Source of the DNA: Candidatus Pacearchaeota archaeon
GTDB taxonomy: Archaea; Nanobdellota; Nanobdellia; Pacearchaeales; GW2011-AR1
NCBI GenBank assembly: GCA_016866995.1
Contig: VGKQ01000006.1
Span: forward strand, 1 to 48,661
DNA: 48,661 bases
Reading direction: 5' to 3'
The notes under the pieces are model-generated. The model saw only the letters and a program-made list of their open reading frames with translations. It made no database searches and was not told the origin of the DNA. The first letter of the stretch is position 1. Every line of letters begins with the position of its first letter. The translations under genes were made by a program, and so were the position numbers. Shown one piece after another: positions 1 through 9,306 of this stretch.

Positions 1-203
1 CTAGTTTATATTTGGTGATTAGTACAAATACTACTAAATTTTAATAAAATACTATTAATAATTCTTATAATTACAATAAATTAATTTACAAGTTAATTAA
101 TATTTAACAATTGCACGCAATTTAAATTAGTATTTTAATTTTTATTAATTATTTAGAGTTTAAAAGTTTTTTACTTGAAAAATGTATCAATCACCTTATA
201 TTT

Positions 204-395
204 TTATCCAGATAAATTTACAGGCAGACAATACATCTCACAGGCAGGATTATTGCAAACAGGATTTCCTCTTCCAAAAAGCTCATAAGAAACACCTTCA
301 TTGCATACAGGACATTTTTCAGCAAGAATGCTTATTCTTCCCATATCTTTAATTTGCGAGTGTGTTTCATCAAGCAGATTAGGAAGTGAACTCAT
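204..395 (-). CDS. small zinc-ribbon protein (CPVC...C..PAC pattern)
   Basis: 63-aa ORF with two Cys pairs (CPVC, CNNPAC); divergent from the aIF2-beta gene. Confidence 0.55.
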   Translation of the reverse strand: MSSLPNLLDETHSQIKDMGRISILAEKCPVCNEGVSYELFGRGNPVCNNPACEMYCLPVNLSG

Positions 396-500
396 AAATT
401 ACCCAGGAAAACCAAGTATAAAAGCTTTAACACTAGGGAATATATTATCAAAATTCAGCATATTAACAAGCTTTAAAAACAGCTTATTTCTCAATTTAAT

Positions 501-914
501 ATGGAAAATTACGAACAATTATTAGATGAAGCATATAAGAAAATCAAGCCAATTGAATCAAATGGAGAAAGATTTGAAACACCAAAGGCAGAAAGCATAA
601 TAGAGGGGAACAAGACAATAATCTCAAATTTCAGGCAGATTTGTGATCATTTAAGAAGAAAATGCGAGCATCTTGCAAAATTTCTTCAGAGAGAGTTAGC
701 TTCTCCTGGAACTCTTGAAGGAGACAGGCTCGTCTTGATAAAAAAAGTCCCTTCATCAAGAATAAACGAGAAAATAAAAGAGTATGCAACCGAATTTGTT
801 CTATGTAGAGAATGTGGAAAACCAGACACAGAACTCGAGAAAAAAGATGAGTTTATGTTCTTGCACTGTTTGGCTTGCGGAGCCAAGCACAGCGTGAGAG
901 CTAAGATACAGTAA
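501..914 (+). CDS. translation initiation factor 2 subunit beta (aIF2-beta)
   Basis: Recognisable aIF2-beta/eIF5 N-terminal fold region and C-terminal zinc ribbon (CRECGKPDTEL...CLACGA). Confidence 0.9.
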   Translation: MENYEQLLDEAYKKIKPIESNGERFETPKAESIIEGNKTIISNFRQICDHLRRKCEHLAKFLQRELASPGTLEGDRLVLIKKVPSSRINEKIKEYATEFVLCRECGKPDTELEKKDEFMFLHCLACGAKHSVRAKIQ

Positions 915-915
915 A

Positions 916-1350
916 ATGAAGCAACAATTTCCAGAGCCAACAGCAGGAGCATTAATATTTAATCCAGAAGGAAAGCTGTTTTTAATGAAGTCTCACAAAT
1001 GGAAAAATAAATATGTTATTCCAGGAGGGCATGTTGAGCTTGGAGAAACAATTGAGGAAGCATTAAAAAGAGAAGTAAAAGAAGAAACAGGAATGGATAT
1101 TTATGATGTAAAATTTATTGTTATCCAAGATTTTGTTTTTGGAGATGAATTCTGGAAAAAAAAGCATTTTATATTTATTGATTGTGCATGCAGGACAAAT
1201 TCAACTGACATCAGATTAAACTCTGAGGGGCAGGAATATAAATGGTTCTCTTTAGACAATCTTCCGATATCAGAAATTGAGCCATATACATTAAAAGCAA
1301 TTGAAGAATATATAAAAAAATACAGTAAATCTTCCAATAGGAAGATTTAA
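916..1350 (+). CDS. NUDIX hydrolase
   Basis: Nudix box GGHVELGETIEEALKREVKEETGM. Confidence 0.9.
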   Translation: MKQQFPEPTAGALIFNPEGKLFLMKSHKWKNKYVIPGGHVELGETIEEALKREVKEETGMDIYDVKFIVIQDFVFGDEFWKKKHFIFIDCACRTNSTDIRLNSEGQEYKWFSLDNLPISEIEPYTLKAIEEYIKKYSKSSNRKI

Positions 1351-1409
1351 AAGCCAGAAATAAAATAATATATAGATAATAAACAGCAAAATCAAAAAAT
1401 GGAGGAAAA

Positions 1410-1556
1410 ATGACAACAGGATATTGCGTTAAGTGCAAGCAGAAAGTAGAAATGAAAGATGCAAAAGAAACAAAGACAAAGAGAGGCACAGCAATGGCAA
1501 AGGGAAAATGCCCTAAGTGCGGAACAACTGTCTGCTGCATGCTGGGAAAGAAATAA
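1410..1556 (+). CDS. small zinc-ribbon protein, DUF5679-like
   Basis: Translated by eye (absent from ORF track): MTTGYCVKCKQKVEMKDAKETKTKRGTAMAKGKCPKCGTTVCCMLGKK; GGAGG-like RBS just upstream. Confidence 0.8.
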   Translation: MTTGYCVKCKQKVEMKDAKETKTKRGTAMAKGKCPKCGTTVCCMLGKK

Positions 1557-1623
1557 TAATTTTTTGTTTTTTGCTTATTTTTTGTTAGTATAATAATGTT
1601 TAAAAAGAAGCTTTATTCTTATT

Positions 1624-2019
1624 TTGGATATGTCGGGCTTTTCAAATCCAGCTGAAGAAGCAATGCAATTAAGAGATGCCAATCTTAACAGAAATATTGC
1701 AGTAAGCATTATCCAAAGCAAATTAGAAAAATTATCAGAAGGAGTTCTAGATGCTATAAGTTATATTATAATTCCACTAACAGTTCCTATTTTTGTTGGA
1801 GCGATGTATATTGCTGCTCTTTATGAAAGAGGGGACACAAATCATCCAGTAGTAAAATTATGTGATTGTGTTTATAATATCTATGAACGAGTAAAACAAG
1901 ATAATCATAATCAATGGGGAGTTTCAAGAGAAAGGATAGAAGCAGCAAATAGGAGAAGAAGAGAAGAAAGAGCAAGATATGAAAAATATTATAGAGATGC
2001 AAGAATAAGCTTAACTTGA
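1624..2019 (+). CDS. hypothetical protein with one hydrophobic segment
   Basis: 131-aa ORF; IIIPLTVPIFVGAMYIAAL segment; plausible TATA box upstream. Confidence 0.6.
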   Translation: MDMSGFSNPAEEAMQLRDANLNRNIAVSIIQSKLEKLSEGVLDAISYIIIPLTVPIFVGAMYIAALYERGDTNHPVVKLCDCVYNIYERVKQDNHNQWGVSRERIEAANRRRREERARYEKYYRDARISLT

Positions 2020-2062
2020 TTTCAATCTCAAAGTTTAAAAATATCAGATTATATTCTAGAAC

Positions 2063-2359
2063 ATGTTCATAAAAATACACAAAGCATACAGAGATATTGT
2101 TGCAATTTGCGATTCTGACTTAATTGGAAAAAGTTTTGAAGAAGGAATAAAAATCCTTGAAGCAAGAGAAAGCTTTTACAAAGGAGATATAAAAGAAGAA
2201 AAAGAGATGATTAAAATAATGAAAGATTTGGCAAAAGAAGACGCAACATTTAATATTATTGGAAAAAAATCATGCGATTGCGCATTAAAAGCAGGAATAA
2301 TAAGCAAAGAAGGCATCAAGAGTGTTCAGGGAGTTCCATTTGCCCTTGTTTTGTTATAA
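2063..2359 (+). CDS. DUF424 family archaeal protein
   Basis: MFIKIHKAYRDIVAICDSDLIGKSFEEG pattern; located between aIF2-beta and aIF1A genes. Confidence 0.8.
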   Translation: MFIKIHKAYRDIVAICDSDLIGKSFEEGIKILEARESFYKGDIKEEKEMIKIMKDLAKEDATFNIIGKKSCDCALKAGIISKEGIKSVQGVPFALVLL

Positions 2360-2516
2360 TCATAAAATATAAAATTAACTCTATTATTAATTGCAATAAA
2401 TCATTTTCAAATGCCTTAATTAATATGTTCAATATCAAATAAATTATTAGATTGAATTAATAAAGAAATAATAATTAAGAGTATAACTTTAAAAACCAGC
2501 AAAAATAACATTAAAC

Positions 2517-2828
2517 ATGGAAAATAATCAAAATACTAACGGCGAAATTATTCGTGTAAGATTACCGAGAGGAAAAGAAGTTCTCGGAATTCTTGAGCAA
2601 AGATTGGGAGCATCAAGAATTCTTGTAAAATGCCTGGATGGAAAAGCAAGAAACTGCAGAGTGCCGGGAAGATTAAAGAAAAAATTATGGTTAAGAGAAG
2701 GAGATATTGTAATTGTAGAGCCCTGGGAATTTGACAATGATAAAGGAGATGTCATATTCAAATATAATCCAAGCCAAGTACAGTGGCTCCAAAGAAAGGG
2801 ATATTTGAAGGAAATCTCTGAATTCTGA
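2517..2828 (+). CDS. translation initiation factor 1A (aIF1A)
   Basis: S1/OB-fold aIF1A sequence: [58 protein letters not shown]. Confidence 0.92.
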   Translation: MENNQNTNGEIIRVRLPRGKEVLGILEQRLGASRILVKCLDGKARNCRVPGRLKKKLWLREGDIVIVEPWEFDNDKGDVIFKYNPSQVQWLQRKGYLKEISEF

Positions 2829-2952
2829 TTTCCTTCTTATTATGCAAATACAAATGAGCATTATTCTAAAGTTATAATAATTAAATAAACCAAAAAGCCA
2901 AGATAACGCTAATAAAGATAAATATTAAAAGCTTCAATTAACTTGATATAAC

Positions 2953-3459
2953 ATGAAAATACTAGTCCTAGAAAATGCAGGAAAAATTCTGAGAGAAAGG
3001 AAAAAGATAGAAAAAAATCTTGATGTAAAAATTACTGGAAAAGGGAAAAAAATAGAGATTAAAGGAAGCGAAATAGATGAGTATGTTGCGTGCTGTATTC
3101 TTGAGGCAATTGAAGCCGGATTTTCAATAGAAAATTCTATCGCTTTAAAAGAACAGGATTATCTTCTTGAAAAAATACAGATAAAAAATCTCACAAAAAG
3201 AAAAAATTTAAGCCAGGTTCGGGCAAGAATAATAGGAAAAAATGGAAAAACACTTGACTTGATTGAGGAATTGTCAGACTGCTTTATTGTTCTTCATGCC
3301 AATATTGTTTATATAATTGGAAGAGCAGAGGATATAAAAAAAGCCATAAATGCAATAACAAAAATCATCCACGGAAGCAAGCAATCCTCAGTCTATTCTT
3401 ATCTTGAGAAGCAGAAAAAGATTTATCATCCTGAAGATTTGGGATTAAAAATTAAATAA
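2953..3459 (+). CDS. KH-domain RNA-binding protein (archaeal Pno1/Dim2-like)
   Basis: KH motif VRARIIGKNGKTLDLIEELSDCFIVLHANIVYIIG in a translation gene cluster. Confidence 0.85.
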   Translation: MKILVLENAGKILRERKKIEKNLDVKITGKGKKIEIKGSEIDEYVACCILEAIEAGFSIENSIALKEQDYLLEKIQIKNLTKRKNLSQVRARIIGKNGKTLDLIEELSDCFIVLHANIVYIIGRAEDIKKAINAITKIIHGSKQSSVYSYLEKQKKIYHPEDLGLKIK

Positions 3460-3468
3460 AAATAAAAG

Positions 3469-3598
3469 CGTCCCGGAGAGGAAATTCGTGAAAATTGAAA
3501 TTTTCATCTCGAACCTCTGACCCACTGATTAACAGTCAGTTGCTCTTTACAGCATTTTTCTATACGAATGAAAAACGAACCTGCTGAGCTACCGGGAC
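3469..3598 (-). tRNA. tRNA-Asn(GTT) with two introns (intron 1 = 3547-3578 in D-loop; intron 2 = 3483-3507 in T-loop)
   Basis: Minus-strand spliced product GTCCCGGTAGCTCAGCAGGTAGAGCAACTGACTGTTAATCAGTGGGTCAGAGGTTCGAGTCCTCTCCGGGAC + G73; all four stems pair; both introns flanked by bulge-helix-bulge structures. Confidence 0.88.
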
Positions 3599-3664
3599 TC
3601 GATTAAGATAACAACATTTGCTTTTTAAAAGTTACTTTTTACATTGTCTCCGGGACGTTTTTTT

Positions 3665-4483
3665 CTATCTGCTTAATCCTGCAACTTCTTGCACAACATA
3701 ATCTCTAAGCTGCAAAACCTGCTCACCAGCAAGATTTGAGGTTGCAATCTCGCTCAATCTTCTTGGCTCTGAGAAACTAACATGCATACTCCCTCTTCCA
3801 GTTCTTGAAAACGGGCGGTAAAGAAAAGCAGCAGCATCTGCAGCATAATACAAAGCCCGGAAATTTCTTTTTGCAAAATTCAAAAAAGGAAAAAATTCTG
3901 CTTCAATAACTCTGTCATAATCAACACCACAGCATATAACATGTGGATTTATTTGTATAAACATATTGTTGGCTGCATCAACAAGGCTTCTCATAAATCC
4001 TGTCTTAGCCCGGAATGAATTGCCATAATTTCTCCCTCCTTCAAAAAAATCAACAAAATTCTGCCCTTGATGAAGTGCGTCAATTGTAAGTCTGTCAACC
4101 TTGTCAAGATATTTTCTTTTTTTTTCCCGGGGACTTGATGCAATTCTCTCCCTGTCAACAAAAAATGCCCCAACTCTGCTGAAATCCAAACCAAGCAAAG
4201 CAAGTATCCTAGAATCGAGATTTTTTCCAGCAATAAATCTCGGAAAATCTCCAATTTCAAGCTGCTGCAAAAACAAATAAGCCAAGCCAATATAATCAAA
4301 ATGGCTTCTGTGGCTTGAGAAACAGACAAAATGCCTTCCTTTCAATGCTCTCAAGTTTTCAATTCCAGAAACAGAAATTCCAGAAACATATCTTTCAATC
4401 CATTTATGCTTCCTGGCTCTTTCAAATCTTGAAGCAATATATGGATAATCAAAATCCCCAAGAATGCCGTTTTGCATAATCAA
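3665..4483 (-). CDS. PlsB-like glycerol-3-phosphate/lysophospholipid acyltransferase
   Basis: HX4D block SSHRSHFDYIG, VGAFFVDRE, FFEGGRNYGNSFRAKTGFM resemble PlsB/LPLAT motifs I-III. Confidence 0.8.
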   Translation of the reverse strand: MIMQNGILGDFDYPYIASRFERARKHKWIERYVSGISVSGIENLRALKGRHFVCFSSHRSHFDYIGLAYLFLQQLEIGDFPRFIAGKNLDSRILALLGLDFSRVGAFFVDRERIASSPREKKRKYLDKVDRLTIDALHQGQNFVDFFEGGRNYGNSFRAKTGFMRSLVDAANNMFIQINPHVICCGVDYDRVIEAEFFPFLNFAKRNFRALYYAADAAAFLYRPFSRTGRGSMHVSFSEPRRLSEIATSNLAGEQVLQLRDYVVQEVAGLSR

Positions 4484-4536
4484 GCTAAGATATAAGATTT
4501 AAAAAGATTTTTATACTGCAAAATTATAATAAGAAC

Positions 4537-5097
4537 ATGGAACTCAACAAGGCAATAAAAGAAAGACACAGTGTAAGAAGATTTACAAGCAAAAAGCCAA
4601 AATATGATGATATTCTTGAGGCAATTGGGGCGGCAAATTCAGCTCCTTTAGCAGGAAATATTCCAACATTGAGATTTGTTCTTGTAAGTGATGCAGAAAA
4701 GATAAACAAAATTGCAGAAGCGTGCCAGCAGGATTTTATCTCTCAAGCAAACTATCTTGTTGTTGTATGCTCTGATTCAGCCCAGGCAGTAAGAAGTTAT
4801 GGAGACAGAGGAAAAATGTATGCAAGACAGCAGGCAGGTGCAAGTATAGAAAATTTTCTTCTGAAAATTACAGATTTAGGATTAGCTAGTTGCTGGACAG
4901 GAGCATTTGTTGACAGCATGATTAAGCAAGTCCTTGTAATTCCAGATAATGTTGATGTCGAAGCTGTTCTTCCAATAGGCTATGAGATGCCAAAAGCAGG
5001 AAAGCAGAGAAAAAAAACAGATTTGAGCGCAATTTTATTTTTCAACAAGTGGAAAGAAAAATACATGAAACCGTGGAAAAAGCCAGAAGCAATTTAA
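4537..5097 (+). CDS. nitroreductase family FMN-dependent oxidoreductase
   Basis: N-terminal IKERHSVRRFTSKKP; GLASCWTGAF; LPIGYEMPK. Confidence 0.85.
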   Translation: MELNKAIKERHSVRRFTSKKPKYDDILEAIGAANSAPLAGNIPTLRFVLVSDAEKINKIAEACQQDFISQANYLVVVCSDSAQAVRSYGDRGKMYARQQAGASIENFLLKITDLGLASCWTGAFVDSMIKQVLVIPDNVDVEAVLPIGYEMPKAGKQRKKTDLSAILFFNKWKEKYMKPWKKPEAI

Positions 5098-5159
5098 TTC
5101 TGGCTTTTTGGATAATTCTAAAACAAAATGTTTAATTATAATAATTTTCTTGCTAGTAT

Positions 5160-6275
5160 ATGAAAAATTTCAAAGTTCTGTCAAAGCCCAAAGAAATCTT
5201 CAAAAACATGCTTGAAGATATCAGGTATGCACAAAAAAGCATTTATCTCGAGACATATATTTATGAAAATGACAAAATTGGAAATCTTTTTCTCAAGGCG
5301 CTTGAGAAAAAAGCAAGACAGGGTGTAAAAGTTTTTGTTTTGATTGATGCTCTTGGCTCTGGAAGCGCGCGGACATTTCTTCATAAAACTATCGGAATTA
5401 AAAATGCCCTCGGCTTGACATTAGGAGCAGATAAAAATTATTTCAGAAATTTGAGAAAAGCAGGAGGAAAAGTGCGGTTTTTCAAGGAAATAAGATACGC
5501 TGTAAGGTGGTTTGGGCAGAATCATGAGAGAAATCACAGAAAATTATTAATAATTGACAGAAAAATTTCTTACATCGGCTCAGTTAACATCACTTCAGCT
5601 TGTTTAGACTGGAGAGAACTTGTTCTGAGGCTTGAAGGGGATATTTCCGGAGATTTTGTAATCTCGTTTGCAGCTCACTGGAGACTTGCAGGAAAAATAA
5701 CAAGAAAGAAAATTAACTTAATTTTGCATAAAGGATTTGAAATAATTCAGGATATTCCCTCTGATGCAAAAATGATTACAGCAGACAGATATATAAAATT
5801 AATAAGAAGCGCAAAAAAGGAAATTCTGATAGAAACTCCTTATTTTGTCCCGCCGATAACAATAAGAAAAGCTCTTTCAAGAGCAGTTGAAAAAGGTGTT
5901 CAAGTAAAACTTCTTATTCCGTGCAAATCTGACTTGGGAATACTTGATATAATAAGAAACAGATATCTTGGAAGGCTTTATATGAAAGGAATTAAAATAT
6001 ATTATTATCTTCCAAGAAATCTTCACTCAAAACTCCTGATTATAGATGATAAATTTTTTATTCTCGGCTCGTCAAATCTTGATTACCGCGCATTAATTCA
6101 TCAGTATGAAATAAATCTTCTTGGAAAAAACAAAAAAATAATTTCAGAATTAAGAAAATTTTTTAATTCAGGATTAAAACAAAGCAAGCCATTTGATTAT
6201 CGTGAATTCAAGTCGCGCTCTTCTTTCACCAAGCTCGCAGAACTTATAGTCTCGCTTGTTGAAAATTATTTATAA
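5160..6275 (+). CDS. cardiolipin synthase-like / phospholipase D family protein
   Basis: Two HKD motifs: NHRKLLIIDRKISYIGSVNIT and HSKLLIIDDKFFILGSSNLD. Confidence 0.88.
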   Translation: MKNFKVLSKPKEIFKNMLEDIRYAQKSIYLETYIYENDKIGNLFLKALEKKARQGVKVFVLIDALGSGSARTFLHKTIGIKNALGLTLGADKNYFRNLRKAGGKVRFFKEIRYAVRWFGQNHERNHRKLLIIDRKISYIGSVNITSACLDWRELVLRLEGDISGDFVISFAAHWRLAGKITRKKINLILHKGFEIIQDIPSDAKMITADRYIKLIRSAKKEILIETPYFVPPITIRKALSRAVEKGVQVKLLIPCKSDLGILDIIRNRYLGRLYMKGIKIYYYLPRNLHSKLLIIDDKFFILGSSNLDYRALIHQYEINLLGKNKKIISELRKFFNSGLKQSKPFDYREFKSRSSFTKLAELIVSLVENYL

Positions 6276-6338
6276 TAAACAAACATAAAAAATCGAAGGT
6301 TTTTTAAAGTCTGAATATATATTAATATTAATAACTTT

Positions 6339-6365
6339 CCCGGTATGGTCTTCGGGCAATACCGG
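6339..6365. terminator. cUUCGg-capped hairpin between convergent genes
   Basis: CCGGTAT-G-GTC-TTCG-GGC-A-ATACCGG; lies between the 3' ends of the PLD gene (+) and NYN gene (-). Confidence 0.45.
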
Positions 6366-6373
6366 ACTTATAT

Positions 6374-6913
6374 TCATTCTTCAAGTTTTATTTTATCTAG
6401 AATATTTCTTATGTTAAGATAGCTGGTGCAGGTTTTTCTTAAATTTTTGGAAGAACTTGATGTAAAATAGAGATTTTCGACTTTCTTGCCTAATTTTTTT
6501 AATGTATTTACTACTGGAATAAAATCTTCATCTCCAGAAACTAATATTGCAGTATCATAAAGATTTTCATATGCGCCAGCAAGCATATCATTAGCTAAAT
6601 AAATATCATCTCCTTTCACTTCAAAGCCAAAAGTTCCATCAGGTTTTTGATATTTTCTTAAAGTGCATAATACAATCTTAAATTTAGGTATCTTTTCTAG
6701 TTCAGCCAAAAATTTCTGATGTTTCCAGTATTTTGCTTCATCAGAAGTTATATCAAGAGGGGCAATGTAATAAAAAGCAACCACGAGTATCCTTTCTTTA
6801 GTAAGTTCTTTAACTAGTTTTTCATAGTCAATTTTTCCTGCATTAATTCTATTTAAGCTGTGATAAAGATTATTTCCATCAATAAAAATAGATACTTTCT
6901 CTTTTTCTTCCAT
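6374..6913 (-). CDS. NYN domain (LabA/DUF88-like) protein
   Basis: FIDGNNLYHSL, VSGDEDFIPVVNTLKKLGKKV motifs. Confidence 0.85.
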   Translation of the reverse strand: MEEKEKVSIFIDGNNLYHSLNRINAGKIDYEKLVKELTKERILVVAFYYIAPLDITSDEAKYWKHQKFLAELEKIPKFKIVLCTLRKYQKPDGTFGFEVKGDDIYLANDMLAGAYENLYDTAILVSGDEDFIPVVNTLKKLGKKVENLYFTSSSSKNLRKTCTSYLNIRNILDKIKLEE

Positions 6914-7046
6914 AATTTTATACAGAATTAGAAGTTATAAGTTTTTTGATTTAAAGAGCAACATCAAAAAACATAAATCAGAAAAAATAAAAAAGAAAGG
7001 GGCAGTTTCCTGCCCCTGATAAAAAAACCAAGGCCCAGCTCTTTAT

Positions 7047-8123
7047 TTATCTAAAAACTTCAATTCCTAACTCAGATATTTCTGGAGTTGGAGCTGCTGA
7101 CTCAAACTTTGGCTTTCCAAGGATATATGGAGACTTAACTCCAGTCATTATTGTAATAACTCTGACTTTTCCCTGGAATTCCTTGTTAATTCTTGCTCCA
7201 ATAATTACCTGGGCTTCGGGGCTCAAGTTCTCTGTAACAAGATGCCCAATATTGCTAAATTCTTCAAGCTTCAAATCAGGCCCGCCGATAATGTGAACAA
7301 GAGCCCCTGTAGCTCCTCTGTAGTCCACATCAAGCAAAGGATGTGTCAACGCCTGCCTGACTGCTTCTTCTACTCTATTTGCAGTATCGCTTTCTCCTAT
7401 TCCAATAACTGCAACATCGCCGTTTTTCATAATAGCAGCGACATCTGCATAGTCAAGATTAATCAATGAAGGCAAGGTAATTGTTTCCACAATTCCTTTA
7501 ATCATTGTACTGACTAGTTCATTGGCAACAGCAAAAGCCTGCTCAATAGGCAGATTTCCAGCAATATCAGTCAGTCTATTATTGTCAATTACAATAACAG
7601 TGTCTGTCATATCTCTTAATTCCTGCAAGCCAAATTCAGCTTTATCAATTCTAGCTTTCTCGCAGTCCCATGGCATTGTCACAACTCCAATAACAACAGC
7701 TCCTGTCTCTTTTGCAAGCTGTGATACAACCGGGGCAGCACCGGTTCCTGTTCCTCCACCCATTCCTGCAAGCACAAAAATCATATCTGCTGCTGAAACC
7801 GCTTTCTTGATTTCAGAAATAGACTCTTTTGCTGCTTCTCTTCCTTTCTGAGGATAGCCTCCTGCTCCCAGTCCTCTTGTCAACTCCTTTCCAATAAGGA
7901 TTTTCTCGTCAGCTTTTGTGATTGAAAGATGAAGTGCGTCTGTATTCAATCCATAAACTGTCGCTCCATTTATTCCTTTGTTGAAAAGCCACGTAACCAT
8001 GTTGCTTCCTGCTCCTCCGCATCCAAAAACCTTGATGTTAGCTTTTCCAGCTTTCAATTCATCAAAATTTATGCTGTGTGTTGCTGCATTCTGAATTGCC
8101 TCTTTTGCAAAATCTAAAACCAT
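7047..8123 (-). CDS. ftsZ: cell division protein FtsZ
   Basis: GGAGSNMV, tubulin signature AGMGGGTGTGAAPVV, T7 NLDYADV. Confidence 0.95.
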   Translation of the reverse strand: MVLDFAKEAIQNAATHSINFDELKAGKANIKVFGCGGAGSNMVTWLFNKGINGATVYGLNTDALHLSITKADEKILIGKELTRGLGAGGYPQKGREAAKESISEIKKAVSAADMIFVLAGMGGGTGTGAAPVVSQLAKETGAVVIGVVTMPWDCEKARIDKAEFGLQELRDMTDTVIVIDNNRLTDIAGNLPIEQAFAVANELVSTMIKGIVETITLPSLINLDYADVAAIMKNGDVAVIGIGESDTANRVEEAVRQALTHPLLDVDYRGATGALVHIIGGPDLKLEEFSNIGHLVTENLSPEAQVIIGARINKEFQGKVRVITIMTGVKSPYILGKPKFESAAPTPEISELGIEVFR

Positions 8124-8262
8124 TTTCTCTTTTTCTCATCCTCCTTTCAGTTATTAGTTTTCTCAAGTTACCAAAAGGTTTAAATACTTGATTTATATTT
8201 TATATTTATCTCAGAATATAGACACAACTGAGAAAAAAGAGATTCACCTCTCTTTACACCAA

Positions 8263-8299
8263 TTAAATTAGGGTTAATTTAACTTGCCGGTTAAATTAA
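8263..8299. promoter_or_regulatory. Overlapping inverted repeats upstream of ftsZ
   Basis: TTAAATTA (8263-8270), TAATTTAA (8275-8282), TTAAATTA (8291-8298); TTAATTTAAC-TTGCCG-GTTAAATTAA is a perfect 10-bp hairpin. Confidence 0.4.
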
Positions 8300-8462
8300 T
8301 TAAAATATAGAAACACTGCTTCTTTATAAACTTTTCTTTAATTGAAAATTATGCTAAAGTGGTAATATTTTTCAGATTTTTCACATATTTTTGGAAAATT
8401 TTACACAAGTTAATGTCACAATAATAAAAAATTTAGATTGCAACCAATTAACAATATTAAAT

Positions 8463-9041
8463 TTAATAATTTTCGCATAATAATTCATAAAAAGCCTGTG
8501 GATGCTTGCATGCCGGGCATACAAGAGGAGCTTCTTTTCCTTCATGGACATATCCGCAGTTTCTGCATTTCCATCTCACTTGTGAGTTTCTTTTAAAAAC
8601 AGAATTATTTTTCACATTTTCAAGTAACTTGCGATATCTTTTTTCATGCTGCTCTTCAACTTCAGCAATTTCCTTAAAACTTGAAGCAATTTCAGAAAAT
8701 CCCTCTTTTCTTGCAATTTTTTCAAACTCAGGATATATCTTCGAGTGTTCTTCTTTCTCTCCATTAGCAGATTCAAGTAAATTTTCAGCAGTTGTCCCAA
8801 TTTTTCCTGCAGGAAAAATTGCATCAATCTCGCAATCTCCTCCCTCAAGATATTGGAAGAAAACTTTAGCATGCTCTTTCTCATTTTCAGCTGTTTCTAA
8901 GAAAATCGAAGAAATTTGTTCATATCCTTCTTTCTTTGCCACGTTTGCAAAATAAGTATATCTGTTTCTTGCTTGCGACTCTCCAGCAAATGCTTTCAAT
9001 AAGTTCTTCTCTGTCTCGCTTCCTTTTAACTCTTTTTTCAT
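8463..9041 (-). CDS. rubrerythrin
   Basis: Ferritin-like ExxH repeats plus C-terminal rubredoxin-like CRNCGYVHEGKEAPLVCPACKHPQAFYE. Confidence 0.93.
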   Translation of the reverse strand: MKKELKGSETEKNLLKAFAGESQARNRYTYFANVAKKEGYEQISSIFLETAENEKEHAKVFFQYLEGGDCEIDAIFPAGKIGTTAENLLESANGEKEEHSKIYPEFEKIARKEGFSEIASSFKEIAEVEEQHEKRYRKLLENVKNNSVFKRNSQVRWKCRNCGYVHEGKEAPLVCPACKHPQAFYELLCENY

Positions 9042-9306
9042 AACTTATACTAATCTTCTTAATTTATAAGTATTTCTAAATTGTTTGCTCAATAATCCCA
9101 ATTATTAGTGTGATTGTCATTATTATTTTTCCTATTTTCATTTTTTTGCTTTTAATTTTAATCTCCCCTCCAAAACATAAAACAAAATTATATGTCATAA
9201 CTCAATATATTTTAATTAATTTATCAATTATTAAGTTACAATTAAGCTAATAAGGTGTTATGGGCTAATTTATTAATTTTCTGGCATAATTTTCTTATCT
9301 TCAAAA

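Noticed and set aside
686-952. Antisense ORFs (686-952, 1211-1540, 7522-7851, 8506-8955, 22090-22377, 22423-22653 and similar)
   Set aside because: They lie opposite strong coding genes, show low-complexity composition and no recognisable motifs.
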